A DNA stretch of 64,000 nucleotides from Physcia stellaris (lineage: Eukaryota; Ascomycota; Lecanoromycetes; Caliciales; Physciaceae), in contig JABSSW010000041.1 in assembly GCA_018902385.1 (NCBI GenBank), positions 124,001 through 188,000 on the forward strand. Reading direction: 5' to 3'. Under the pieces are notes generated by a model, which was not told the DNA's origin, made no database searches, and saw only the letters and a list, made by a program, of their open reading frames with translations. How positions within the stretch are numbered: the first letter of the stretch is position 1; every line of letters starts with the position of its first letter. Below, piece after piece: positions 46,626-58,797 of the stretch. A program made the position numbers and the translations under genes.

Positions 46626-49167
46626 TCATGAGGATTTGCTGCGACTTCGATATAGGGAGGGCCTGAGAATGATGAACGAAACAGCTTTCCTTCTGTAATT
46701 CCATAAGAGCGTTAATTTCCAAGGTCATACATGTCAAATATGCTGTGCTTCAAGCAGAGCTGCATCTTTAACAACTTGATTCTAATCTTGTTTTCAGGAC
46801 GTGTCCAATCCTGACAGACCAGCTCCAAAGTGATATCTCTCTTTCCAGCCACATTGGTGTACACATTTACATTCTATATTCCTATGGTTTTGTGGCTGTG
46901 CCTATGAACTCGACCCCTGTGATAGAAGGCATGCCACCAACAAGGACACATGCACAAAGACATTGACTGCCTGCGTCGGGCTATTCTCCATGCCAGCGAC
47001 ATAGGAGCAGAATTTCTTGATCCAAGAATATCAACACACCGTACTATAGTGTGCCAGTGGCTGTGTGTCATACGGACTGAAGATAGACTAGGTCTCCTCT
47101 CGCGACAGCATGCCTCAAGCATACCCTTCGCGGAGTAGGAAATTCATGTAGTCTGTGTTACAAAAATGGATTCATGATAGGATCACAAAGAAGTCGAAGC
47201 TCTAGAGAAATTCAGAGCAGACAGGTGGCAGGGTAAAATCCAGATACCCCATCTCCAAAGATTACAATCCCCCTGTTCAGTACTTTAACCCTCAACTCGG
47301 GGAGATCGGTCTGGCTCGTCTCGCGCGCCACGGGGGCTACCATGGACATGAGTAACAACCGCTCTGACATAGTTGTTGGCTATTGTAACGATAACAAAGT
47401 CATGAGTAGCTTAGTCTCCAGGAGAGCTATCGACGGAGTGGTTAAACATTCGTAAGTTCTTTCCAGCTAAAAGCATCGATCGTGGTGAAAGTCCCTTTAA
47501 AGAAATTTTGATTGGTGAACCCGATAGTCCTAGGACTCCCACAGCAAAGGTACGGCGATAGTTGGAAACCCCTGGGAGATACCGTCCTATTAGACCCTTG
47601 CTGCGCACGGAGATATGAGCCTGAAGTTGTTTCGTTGTGGCTCTAGCGCTTGATAGATATCCGCGAGTAGATACGAAGACTATTTGGCTACGGTTTCTCC
47701 TAGCCATTCGGGTTCCCAAACGGGACACCGAGAAAGGGGTATGAACCAGTATATCCACGAGTTGTGCTAGGTACCAACGAGCAAGTGGCGTGGAAGAGGT
47801 TGAGTAGATTGAGATCCGATTGAGACAACGAGGTCGGGGTCGGAGAGTTTACGGAAGGCGATTCGCGCTTGATGCCTATGATTCTTGAAGATTTCGTAGA
47901 CATGATCGGCTAGTAGGGTAAGGACAGGCATGAGGCAAGCTACCGATAGGACAGGGACATCCTCTCGTAGGAAAACAGGTTAAAATCATCCGGGCCCCAG
48001 TACCGGGAGATCATCCTTTTCTTTAGAACCTAGGATCCTGTTGCTGGAATGTTTGCAATGAACTGCGGACTACCCCATAATGGAAAGTGACACATCAAAT
48101 TTCTCACCTAGGGTTCCCCGGGAGCGGAGAGCCCTCTAGTGGTTCTTCCGGGGCTGGCTCCCGCTAGCTCTCAGCTGAGGTCCACCTAGACCCGGTGCAT
48201 GGGACGGGATAGAACTTGCATACCGAATATCTAAGTAGTCAGCTGATTCCCAAGATCAGATACGCCCGTAATTGCCATGCTGCTATGTTGAGAAAGGCTC
48301 GATGGATAGAGAAGAGTTTGTCAGTCTTAATTGAGAACACGACCACGGTTGACAACAGGCTAGGAGAGATCTAATATCCAAAAGCCTAGAAGTCTCGTCT
48401 GCGTGGGTCAGTGTGACAGCGGAGTTTTTGGATTTCCAAGGACTGTCCAGTACCTCTACTTTCGAATATATATAACCGATTGGGATTTTACAGTGATAAA
48501 CCCAGTTTAGAAATAGGGACAAGCATTTCCATCAACGCAAAATGTGCGTGTGCACAAGTGTGCCAGGAAGAGTAAAGATAGATCGCTAAATTTATTCGAG
48601 TAAAAGGGGGCAAAGTAGGTACTTGCTCGAACAGGTCGAGGCGGGATGCAAGAGTCTCCAGAGCAGCGTGCAAGTGTCCGGGCAATACAAGTCATCTTGG
48701 GACATAAAAAATCCCTGGTTTTGGGGATGGTCAAAGACATCGAAATATGGCCTAGAAAGTCTGACTGCTGAGACCACCCGATATTATTTTCTTCGGTGCT
48801 TCTTAACTTTGAGGACAGATACTTTTTAATCTACAATCTTTGCTTCCTCGATGTGGGAGGATAGTTTAGTTTGCAAACTTTTTCGTCCTTCCAATTTGAC
48901 GATTCCAAATCCAGCTGTGCGAAGTACCCATATCTATCTCCCATGTGTCAGAGATCCCATACGGACCCATGACCACTCTAAGGTTTGGGGGTCTTTTTGC
49001 ATTCGACTGTGGTCGTAGTAGTTCCAGCCAGATTATTATCGATCAAGGTCGCTGTGATGTGGCGAACCTAATAAGAACATTAGGATTAGCAGAAAACTAC
49101 AAGAGGAATCAAGATAATGGCGGCACTCGAAATGGTGTACAAGAGGAGACATCTTGAGCAGAGGTAA
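46626..49167. other. Long gap, nothing recognised
   Basis: Short ORFs only, none with a family resemblance. No tRNA-like fold noticed. Part of it (47400-48250) may be old repeat DNA, but I found no internal copies or ends. Confidence 0.4.
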
Positions 49168-49446
49168 TCAACATACTGGACACAATCCGCCTATGTTCTT
49201 AGTGACCAGCGCACATCCACTGCACTTGACAAGACTGGTAGCCGTATGGGTTGTCAAATACTCAGTTGTGATCGGGCTGAGGTTGCAGGGCACAAAGGTA
49301 TTGAGGGTCGTCGTGCAAGTCGACGTAGGAGTAGGTTTAGCACTGAAAATTATCGGAGTCAGTTCACGAGTCAACCCACTCTCCAGAGATGCTTACGCAA
49401 CGACACTCAACCCCAATGCAGCAGCGACTATCGTGGAGATATACAT
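49168..49446 (-). CDS. Very small secreted cysteine-rich protein (74 aa)
   Basis: ATG at 49446; exons 49446-49397 and 49342-49168 with a 54-bp intron give 74 residues. MYISTIVAAALGLSVVA is a signal peptide. The mature ~57 residues are Thr-rich with six cysteines (STC, VPC, VKCSGC, GLCPVC), enough for three disulfides. This is the usual layout of fungal effector-like proteins. The intron interrupts the codon right at the predicted signal cleavage region. No family recognised. Confidence 0.65.
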
Positions 49447-51503
49447 CTTGTGTATGTAGTTGGTGGGTTTGTCGTTAAAATGTGAACTAATCCCGATTCA
49501 GCGGTAAGTGTAATGTGGTAAGGACGAAAGGAGTGTCAGACGTGGGAGTATGGAGCTTTTATGGTCAGAGGCAAGTCAGCCGTAAGACTTGATAGCAGAT
49601 TCCAAATCCGCTACTCGAAGTGGGGAACGACGTAGTCAATGGACCGTCTCAGCCCCAAAAAGCCACCGCCCTCTTTGCTGATGCTAGACGTATATTACCA
49701 TGTCGTGCCGATGCTAGTTGGATGTAACCATGAGTAATAGCACCGAGAGGGCAGAAGAATAAACGTTCAAAGGCAAACTCAATCCTGCTGCTAGTGAAGT
49801 CATCGTTTCTGACCATCAGCCCCAAAGACTTTGATTTCAGCTTAGAGGGCGAGGCACGTGGTAAGGTAGTCCTGTTGAAGCGATGTTGATGATGGTTCCA
49901 TACGGCACGACATGCAAGGTTCGATATTTTTACGTCAAGGAAAGGTTTTCATTGGATGTGAAGGAAAGCCACATCGGGTTAATGCGAGTAAGCCCATGCA
50001 GGTCGGACATTCTCGATCCTGTGGGATGTAAAATCCACGTTCCCACAGTAAGCGATCAAAGAAGTATTACTTCCGTACAGTAGCCAGATTTTGCCTTAGT
50101 GCTCGCAAGTACTAGAACATTTGCGACTCTTTCGCCTTCGATGGCAAAGCTATTAACCCAATCGGATTATATGCAGCAATCGGCACGATTAATGGCCTGG
50201 ATCCGAAAATGGATTGCCAATCACAAAGCAATGCTTCAAAGCTCGGGTCGCTTATTTGCCCTAAGGAGTTGGATGGTATGACTCTTTCCACTCGTTGCAG
50301 TCGGATCTTTCCCTTTCATGATTTCACGTGCCTGCATATGAGTAGGCTAGTTGCCTTGGACAAGTACACATTCAGGCCTTCCCTCACTAAGCACTATTTG
50401 GTAGGCGTTTGGGAGGCAATAGCATGGTCATTTCGAAGACTAGGGCTCGCGTCCTCGAGATCTGGGTTTGAAAGAGGCCAAAGGGCTACTCGTACCAGAT
50501 GCAAGGTCTCGCGGATACTGCTATGCACCTCGCTTCCTGGCTCATTTTGTAGTCTTTCCTCGGTTCCTTTGTCGATTACCTGCTGCTGCACCCAAAGCTT
50601 GATTTTTCTTCCGAATTCCGGATCTCCGGCACTGACGTTACTTCTGAGTCGGGATGATTTGCGATTGGCTGATAGTGGATTGCGCTGTTTCTCAATAATG
50701 CCGCACCGTAACACATGATTGTTATTAAGTTCGGCCCCATTCCTGTCTTCTTGCAAGCCGGGCCTGGAATCGTATTTCTGAGGCAACTTCCGAAGCACAC
50801 TCGGTTTGATCAAGTATTCTCAGCCAAGTCGCGGAAGTACGATTTGGAGCGATGAGATGTACCGGTCGCAGCTTCCGCTCGGAACGATGACGTCGCTGTG
50901 GCAAAACAGCAGAAGACTGGAGGTCCTGAAGTGCTTTGGAAGTCTAAGATTGACACAGTAGAAGCAAGGGGATGTGAAGCTCAATTGCAGCTTGAACTGC
51001 TGCAACAAAGGAAGCGCGAACTGGTACGGTTGTGCTAAGCTTTACCCAAGACAAAGCTTACTCCCCCTGATGGTCTTGGCAAGCGCAGGCAGTGTTTTGG
51101 GTAAGCATGGGGTTAAGGTAAACATCGATGCGGGGACAGGTTTTTCCTCTCAACTGCTATCGGTCACTGTAAGTTAAAAACCCAACACCCTCACACCTTG
51201 AAGCGCGTATCTTGGACGAGGTCCGAGGGCCCAATAGGACTTCTCTCGGATTCCTGAATGACACAGGGCATAATCCTTGAAGGTGGAGGTCGCAGCGAGA
51301 TTCACTGTAAGTGTTTGAAGTTTGAGCTGGTGTTGGCTAATCTCACGGACAAAACCTCAGTGTGTCAAATCCTTCTCCTTCGCCTTCCAATTTCCAGGCA
51401 GTTGAACATTGATTTGGCTTCGATTACTATCGATCGTACATCAGTCTACTCCGATCCGGAATCTCTGCTTGCTCCCCAATCGCAGTTTAAGGGCCGTTCG
51501 AAA
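49447..51503. other. Intergenic; one long frame without ATG
   Basis: The minus frame 50813-50394 (140 codons) has no methionine at all, so it is not a gene by itself. The segment 50950-51500 may include upstream exons of the RNase H-like gene, but none could be joined. Otherwise nothing recognised. Confidence 0.35.
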
Positions 51504-52284
51504 ATGCCAGCCTCAGATGCTGGGGGTCAAGAAGGGGTCATCGGGAGAAAGCTCGTTTTCTGCCCCTGGCTTCAGACCTTTTCAACAGAAGAACTCATCA
51601 AAACTTGCCCAGAATGTCAAGCATTCTGTCTCTTCTGCTGTGGCTGCTTTAACAACGGAGCTTCGCTCGAAAAGCCATGTCATCATTACTGACTTGTCTT
51701 TACGGATGGTGCCTGTCGATTGAACGGCCAGCAGGGCGCCACGGCTGGCATTGGATTTGCCTTCGGCTCAACGGAGGAAGATCAAGTCTCTATCCCCATC
51801 ATCGAATCACTCGACGCGGGTCAAAAGAGAACAAGCCAGCGTGCCGAGCTCCTGGCTGCAACTGCCGCCTCGGATTACATGGTTGACGCAGATCGACTCA
51901 ATGAGCCCCTTGCGAAGAAGCGACACAAGAAAGCTACCGCGGCGAGTGCGGAGAAAACGTGGGTCATCGCCACGGATTCGGAGTATGTTGTCAAGGGAAT
52001 GACGGAATGGCTACCTGAGTGGAAGGTAAGTCTTTTCAGCTCTTTAGTGTGACGATAAATTCGGGGACCAGGTCTAACCACCCTGGTAGGAGAATAATCT
52101 TCGAACCAACCGAGGTACGAAACCCGCGAACCTGGATCTGTTCTTGCGCCTAGATGAGGCCCTTGCGGTGGAGGAACGTAAGCAGGACGTGAAAATCGGC
52201 TTTTGGCATGTACCGCGAGAGTACAACAAGGTCGCAGATAGACTCGCGAAGGAGGCTGCTCAACTTGGAGACCCGGAACGATGA
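51504..52284 (+). pseudogene. Free-standing RNase H-like gene with in-frame TGA
   Basis: From ATG 51504 the frame encodes a Cys-rich lead (FCPWLQTF, TCPECQAFCLFCCGCF, CHHY), hits TGA at 51690-51692, then continues in the same frame as LVFTDGACRLNGQQGATAGI, followed by RAELLAATAA, WVIATDSEYVVKGMTEWLPE, a 64-bp intron (52026-52089) and ADRLAKEAAQ, ending at 52284. Asp68, Glu115, Asp158 and Asp224 (numbered through the stop) are the expected DEDD metal-binding residues. RNase H cleaves RNA in RNA-DNA hybrids. The TGA is one C-to-T change from CGA (Arg). The rest looks intact, so the stop may be recent, read through, edited, or avoided by a later start; there is no ATG between the stop and the first catalytic Asp. 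Confidence 0.65.
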
Positions 52285-53026
52285 AGTTCGGTGATTAAGT
52301 TGGGCTGTTAACTTGATGTCATGGACGTTGCTGCTTCTCTGGGAGGCAAAAATTGGTCCCCAAACTATCAATGTTCCCATACTGCCCTTGTAAAGGAAGT
52401 CTTGGTCATCTGCTGCTCTTCAAATCTTCCCATGTCAGTCATGCTTCTGGAGTGGTGTGCTAACATCAGTGTTGAGTTGCAATCCACGATATCACCTGAT
52501 TCTAATCAGACCCAGCCCAACACGAATCCTACCAAAATCTGAGCGTTCTGCACTTCAATAGTTCTGAAAACAGGAAAGAATCGTTTCTTCTTTCTCATTA
52601 GAGCCCTCGAAAAGTTGGGAAGACCTTCGTCTTCGATCTTGCTTCTGGTGTATGACGTGCTATCCGATGCGCTGAGTCCTTGTAGGACTACGAAGATCGA
52701 CAGGTAATTATCAGACTTCAATTACTTCTAACGCCTGTAGGCTATCGCTAGACCACGACATCTCAACGACGATAAAAGACGCATTCTGTCCATAAGCTGA
52801 GGAGAGCATTTTGGATGAGAAAGTACAAACCTTGTAACTTGCCTCGTCGGATTCCCCCTAGCATTCGTTGATCATCGCTGTAAAGACAGCGTAAAGAATA
52901 GTATCACGAAACACAAGACAAATTATGTCACGGTTAAAAAGCACTTCATTATACTCGACAGTCCTTCTCACTTCATTAATAGGCCGTTGACTCGATTTTA
53001 CTCCGGACCATTACCCCAACCCACCT
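52285..53026. other. Intergenic between convergent genes
   Basis: No gene seen. Both neighbouring genes end here. Confidence 0.5.
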
Positions 53027-54446
53027 TTACGGTTGCCTCGACTTGACTCTGATGTCGAAGCCAACAGGCCGAAGATTAAACCAGCCATCCTGCTTCAGTT
53101 GGTAGGCGGAGTCGACCATCTCAATGTCCACATCTTTCAGCAAAGTGACAAGGGTAGTTACGCACCACAGCCACGCATAGTGCCTCCCGTAACACACCCT
53201 TTTACCGTTTCCAAACCACTTCTTCGCGCCTTCGGGCAATCTCTCGAATGATTCCCCCATCATCCTCTCTGGCTTGAACGCTTCGGGATCCTCGAAAACG
53301 GCTGGGTCACGGTTCACCCCATGCAGAACGATGATCATCGCCTGCTTGGCTGGGACTTCATATTTTCCTCCGCCGATGATAACCGGGCCCTTGGTCTCTG
53401 GCAAAGGCTCGATGTTGAAGCCAGGCGCAGGGGCAGCCAAGCGCAAAGTTTCTCGTACGATACCAGCGCAATAGGGTAGCTTTTCCAGATGGTCTTGGGT
53501 GAACTCTCCGTCACTGATCACTGCGTCGATCTCCTCACGGGCTTTCGTGATACACTCCGGACTCTTGAGCAGATAATACAATGAGCTAGAGATGACGCAA
53601 GGCGCAGTGCTGGATCCGATGGGCATGGTGACAATCTCGTCGATGATCTGCTGTTCATCAAGGCCTTTGCCCGTCTCGGGGTCTTTACCATTCATCATGG
53701 TGTACAGCAGATCCTTTCGGTCAGTTGGATTCGCTTTCCTATATTCCAGGCAATCGCTTGCGTACTGCCGCATGGCTTTAGAGTCTCGATTGAATTTAGA
53801 TTGGTAAAGAAGCCAATTCAGGGGTTTAGGACGCGTTGGCCGCTTTATTGCTTCACCGGTTGCTCCATCCATCGCCTTGATCATGGCTGATTCAGGGCCC
53901 TCGAGGTTGTTCAGCTTTCTGCCATAGAAGCAAAGGGTAGTCGTTTCAATGTCCAATCGGTTGAGTTCGTTGATTACGGAAACAGTGTGACCGCTCAAGC
54001 CTCGCCACTTAGCAGTCAGCTCGGACGCCACGTCACGTATTTCGAGGAAATGCTCAGCAACGGCAGCTGGAGTGATCATAGGGGCTAGAATACGGTGATG
54101 GACTCCCCAAATTGGCTCGTTGGCGAAAGCGGTGAACAAGGAAGCGTGCACTGCGTGTCGAATCTCTACGATAGGACCGCCGACATATTTGCGAAAACGC
54201 TTCTCATCGCAAAGCTCTTCGCAGAGAGCAACGCTACCCACGAAAACGATTTGTTGGCCAAGCACCTTGATCTTGAAAATCTCGCCTGGCAAACGATTAT
54301 GTTTTGAGACATATTCCGCGAGTGCGGCTAGACTAACCGTACTTCTCCCATAGCTTCTGCAAAGACACCCAGGTATTGCTCGGATCAACGTCAAAAACAT
54401 TCCCCAGCAATGGGACTCCTGGTGGCTGTGGAATCGGTGTGGTCAT
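53027..54446 (-). CDS. CYP505-like cytochrome P450 lacking a reductase domain
   Basis: Exons 54446-54338 and 54285-53027 (52-bp intron) give 455 residues. The sequence follows the heme domain of fungal self-sufficient P450s (CYP505, related to bacterial P450 BM3): IPQPPGVPLLGNVFDVD, CDEKRFRKYV, SLFTAFANEPIWGVHHRILAP, ETLRL for helix K and FGNGKRVCYGR for the heme loop (Cys401). CYP505 proteins normally continue into an FMN/FAD reductase; this one ends 55 residues after Cys401 with no linker, so it must borrow electrons or be inactive. The I-helix reads PIGSSTAPC where AGHETTS is usual. There is no membrane anchor. BM3-type enzymes hydroxylate fatty acids; the altered I-helix makes that role doubtful here. 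A TATA-like AAAATATATA lies ~65 bp upstream. Confidence 0.9.
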
Positions 54447-54505
54447 GGTTGCTTCTGACTTCAAAAGATGGATCTTTGATTGTTGACAAAGGTCTTGAGT
54501 GTTGA

Positions 54506-54515
54506 TATATATTTT
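54506..54515 (-). promoter_or_regulatory. TATA-like box of the CYP505-like gene
   Basis: AAAATATATA on the minus strand, 60-69 bp upstream of the ATG at 54446. Inferred core promoter element. Confidence 0.4.
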
Positions 54516-56321
54516 GTAGCAACGTCAGTGAGGAGAATGTGGGGTATTCATGTCACACAGATGGCTTCGTATTGATTGGGCAACCGGAGCTGTTCGGTGT
54601 GCGCGTATCTCGATCGATTGGCTCGACCAGCTGCTGTCATGAAATCGCGCTAATGCAGGCACTAGTCCTCAAAAGAAATACGAGAATGTATGAACTGGTT
54701 AAACCTTCCGACTCTTGGCATACTCAGCACATCGCCCTACTCCCAGGTGAAAACGATCAGTCGGCATGTCTTCGTGGACTTTCCTCTATCCCTTCATAAA
54801 TTGCATCCCCCCAGTGGAAAGACCGGATTCTTGAACTCTTCAAAATCATCGGCTTTACACTACTCAACCATACAGACATCTTGTCTGTCGGGAACAAGAA
54901 GGTTCATCGATCATAATATGGGAGGCATATCTATCGGATTTCCGAAGCACCCCAGGCTCCAATCAGAAATACCTGACCTCAAAACCAAAGCCTCCAGCAG
55001 CCAGCGTGATGCTGGAATTGTCCATTCTCGTCCAAGGGTCTGCATCGCCGAAGATGAGACACTCGTCTCTTTTTATCCGGGAAGCCTATTTAACACTCTC
55101 TCTGCCTCCTCATATGCTCGAATGTTGTTCCAGATCATCACAGAATCAGATATCTCAAGCTTAGGGTCCAATAGATGAGTGCCAAGACGCCAACCAGTGA
55201 AGAGATAGGAGTATTGAATAAAATCTAAGGCGATGTAATTTTTGACTAGACTCAAACTTCCATCATATGTATTCAAGGGGAGCTTTGGCTGAGCCTCATT
55301 GCTGTGACCGGAACAAAGGCATTCCTACTGGTAATTTTCGAATAATGTTCTCCTACCTGCACTATATTTTTGCATGAGCTTTTCGGATGCCTAAGGCTCA
55401 GTTGGAGCGGCGGGACCGCCACGATTGTCATCAACCTCGAGCTTGGAGCCTTATTCCCAAAGACTTGGATGATCATCCAATAAGCCATCCATAACTCATA
55501 AACTGAGGTAACGTACAAAGCCCATGTGAGATCAAACCTCATCACCACCCTATCTTGAGCCTTGGAGTACCAGATGTTGCTCTGCATCTCTAGATTGATT
55601 GTTCATGTGTGGATACCGAGAACAGGCACTGATTTAAAGGATCCTGGAATAAATTCCTGCAATGTGATTGGAACTGTAAGTGATCGATGGGACTGGGAAA
55701 TCGATTCGAAGAACCTCAAAATGTAATAGCAGCTGCTATGTCGATATGACGAATCTTGATAGGCCGAAATCCTCGTCGTCGGTAGCGATATGTGCAAAGA
55801 GCCATGGAAGGTGTCTCCTTGCGTCATATCGAGATCGCGAGGTTTTCTAAGGGTGTCCCCAAGACGCGAAACTTTGCCCTTTCGCAACGAGTTAATTGCC
55901 GCATCTTGTCTCTAATGAACTCGCAGACCGAGCTCTTCGTTGCATAACTGGCCAGAGCATTCAGTCTTGTATACTTATCACACTAGCTACGATCCAGAAT
56001 GAGTTAGACATATATGCCAGACCGTGTCTTCTGTAGATAGCGCGAGGTGAGCTGCTGCCGATGGTATTTTGCGGGTAGTCAATTCGTTAATCCTTCAAGT
56101 CTTGCCGATTCTGCCTTCCGCTCTCAATAATAACATCGGTTTGCCTAGCTGCGCAGAATTGCAGCATTTTATCCGGACTACACCTCTTGTCCTCTCTCTG
56201 GATTTCAGTGCCGTTCTTCTTTGAGGTCGATTACCAAGCAAATTAACCGTTCTCCCCAAAAACTGGTAAACCAGTGCTTCACTATCCACAGCAAGGATTC
56301 GGTATGTTACAGATCGTGAGC
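54516..56321. other. Gap with unresolved minus-strand frames
   Basis: Minus-strand frames at 55887-55603, 55587-55273 and 55276-55073 follow each other in different registers (for example IWNNIRAYEEAERVLNRLPG at the end). They may be parts of a decayed gene; there is no convincing start or splice path. Plus-strand 54690-55178 is the antisense of part of this. No family recognised. Confidence 0.25.
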
Positions 56322-57374
56322 CTACTTTGGTAAGGGTGACGGTCGTCTATCAGAAAGCTCATGGGCCGTAGATGCTGAAGTAGCAATCTCTTGCCGTGAC
56401 CTCTGCCGCCGTTCTGGGCCAGGTGCTTCCGCAATCAGGCGTGATCGAGGATGCCGCTGTCCCCGTTCAAGTTCTTGTGGTGGAAAGCCCATAGTGGTAT
56501 AATTCGGCGGTCGGTGATGAACAACTTGGGTATCTGTAGCATTCGTACGTTGAAGCTCCAAGATCTCCGCACGAAGGCGACGTTCTCTCCACAGAAACAG
56601 TACTAGGAGTCCACCAAGAAGGACTACTGCCACAGGAATGCCAACTCCTAAACCAACTTTGAGTGCTAGATTAGAACGACCATCTGTTGCCTCTCGAGAT
56701 GCCGCATCGGTAGTTATCATTGTGCTAATCGTTTTACTTGCTCCAGAGCTATTTTGGGCCTCACCGGCTCGACTAGTAGATTTCGGAGGGGTCGGGTGCG
56801 TTGTCGATGGATATCTCGAAGTGGTCATTGGCGGCATCACTCCGATAGTTGTGACCGGCTTGTTGGATCCAGACATTGAGAATATCATTTTGCTTTCCGC
56901 TGGCAAGCAGGTACCGTTGACTTCGCTGAAGCATGGATTACCGCGGCAGCAAAATGTGTTCTTCTCAGCGTCACAAATTGCCATTTCAGCGACATTATCT
57001 GAAAAATCTGCGAATGCTGTCAGCGTACTGCTCTGGTAAACGATTTTCTTTTGCCGGGTCTTACCTTGGCCACCCTCAGTTGGAAGGCACACTTGAGGAC
57101 AGTACGGGCTTTTCCATTCACTATCTGTGCAGGTCCCTCGAATATATCCCTTGAGGTCTTCGGGTTCGGGATCCTTCTGTGTTAGGTTCTGGTTGGAGCA
57201 AAGACCATTGTCTGTGCAGGTCCAATACGGTGAGCAGCAGAACGATACTGGAGCCTCGGGGAAACACGGTGAGTCTTCTTCACGCACATCACCCAGAGGG
57301 CTATAACAGAGTCCCTGAGCTGCGACACTGACGAAGTATACTGATACAAGGGGCAAAAAAATCTTCAAGCTCAT
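56322..57374 (-). CDS. Single-pass, Cys-rich surface membrane protein (sensor-like)
   Basis: ATG at 57374 (MSLKIFLPLVSVYFVSVAAQ, a signal peptide). With a 57-bp intron at 57008-57064 removed the protein has 331 residues; the intron has no stop and retention gives 350. The ectodomain (~20-165) holds many cysteines (FCCSPYWTCTDNGLCSNQNL, YCPQVCLP, TFCCRGNPCFSE). A Ser/Thr/Pro-rich stalk follows, then one helix (VGLGVGIPVAVVLLGGLLVL) and a basic cytosolic tail of ~80 residues. The layout resembles fungal wall-stress and mucin-like sensors, but no named domain is recognised. The frame extends upstream only through non-ATG codons, so 57374 is chosen. Confidence 0.75.
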   Translation of the reverse strand: MSLKIFLPLVSVYFVSVAAQGLCYSPLGDVREEDSPCFPEAPVSFCCSPYWTCTDNGLCSNQNLTQKDPEPEDLKGYIRGTCTDSEWKSPYCPQVCLPTEGGQGKTRQKKIVYQSSTLTAFADFSDNVAEMAICDAEKNTFCCRGNPCFSEVNGTCLPAESKMIFSMSGSNKPVTTIGVMPPMTTSRYPSTTHPTPPKSTSRAGEAQNSSGASKTISTMITTDAASREATDGRSNLALKVGLGVGIPVAVVLLGGLLVLFLWRERRLRAEILELQRTNATDTQVVHHRPPNYTTMGFPPQELERGQRHPRSRLIAEAPGPERRQRSRQEIATSASTAHELSDRRPSPLPK

Positions 57375-58797
57375 CGTGGGCACGGATTCGGGTGTACAAT
57401 CCACGAAATCGAGGGCTGGTAAAATCCTGGATAGGCTAAAAGTTCACCTCAAGCTTCTCTATCAAGGAAACCAAGAATAACTATGGTATACTCGTCCGTA
57501 GCATTGCATGGAAACAATAAAGCTATAGTTTCACCACAGGTATTATGTACAGACTCGGTTCCCGGCATGCTTGTCGTAAAATTGTCAAACAAAACGGGTA
57601 AAGCTTACTGTGAACTACTTTTTCGTTCCGAAGAGATTGAGGTCCATTGTCCACCCAGGCGATCGAGCAGCCCAGCCTTATAGATATGGCATGTTGGACG
57701 TGCATATGTTCAATATGCCCCGTATGGCGGATCAGTGTCCCCAAGCGCGCAACGCCTGGTGACGCTCAGACGTCTTCTGACATAATACCTAGGCGACGGG
57801 CCGTACGGAGGTACATCTTGTCTTATTGGAAAAACGATGTGGCTACAGATCGGAGGGCGAAGTCCAGTCAAGCAACAGTAATGATGATGTCTTAGATATT
57901 CTGAAGGAAAGTAACCTTTCCGGGTCTCTTCAAACCCGTCATGCATTTGGCTGGAACATGTGCTTGCCCATCTTCTTCACGCATCAGAGCTCGGACAGAT
58001 TTGATCTCATCAGGATTTCCCCTGCATGTATGGAGATGTCCAAGGTAGGTAGAGAGACGTGACCTCATAGAGTAGTTTGGCGATCTCGCATCTACAATCC
58101 TGAGAGTTCTGTCAGAGCGGCTAAACGGGTGATGCTAGTCTTTGGCGGCTCGTCAAGATAGGGCAGGATGTTGTGTAACCATGGAATAGCGCACTGACCA
58201 CTAAGCTATCCCAAACGACAGTTCCAGCTTTTGTGATTGATCTGCCTCGTCTTTCGATGTATGGATGATGAAAGTAGAAATATAGATGCAGCTGTCCCAT
58301 TAGCTTCCGCTCAGACCTTGAAAATGTCTCACATTTGCCGAACGAGGAAAGCCATATTGACAGATCCTGTGTTTTGGACCACAGCTGAGACAGCTTTATG
58401 TGCCATCTATGTATGCTTCCAATCGAAAGTTGAACGTGTTGTCAGTGGAGTACATCAACCTCTCAATCTTTCTCGAAATGATCTATCCGTTTGCTGACCA
58501 CTTTTAATAGATCGTTGGTAAAGGAGCAAACATAGGTACGTTGTTTTTTGCTAAAGTAGAGCGCTCTTCTGCGCGGAGAGCTAACCTCAAATTCGCAGCT
58601 GGCATCTCCTAGTGGTTGACTGTCCCATGCGCATGAGTAGGGAATTGCATGCATGATGCGCTGGTCCAGGTAGAATGAGAATGCCAATTTGCGATAGCCG
58701 CAAACCATGGAACTACCCAATCCAGAATCCAAAATTCATCTATAGGATCAGAGCTTCCAATTCAGCTCCGAAGACATAGATTTACGGGGACAGCGAG
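57375..58797. other. Intergenic, nothing firm
   Basis: Between divergent genes. A minus-strand ATG frame near 58708 (MVCGYRKLAFSFYLDQR) encodes ~80 residues ending at 58463 and could be a small gene, but has no supporting features. Otherwise nothing. Confidence 0.35.

Noticed and set aside
50394-50813. 140-codon minus-strand ORF
   Set aside because: It contains no methionine and no family features, and no splice partner was found.
55073-55887. Possible intact gene on the minus strand
   Set aside because: Adjacent frames do not join and no start or family match is visible; kept only as unresolved fragments.
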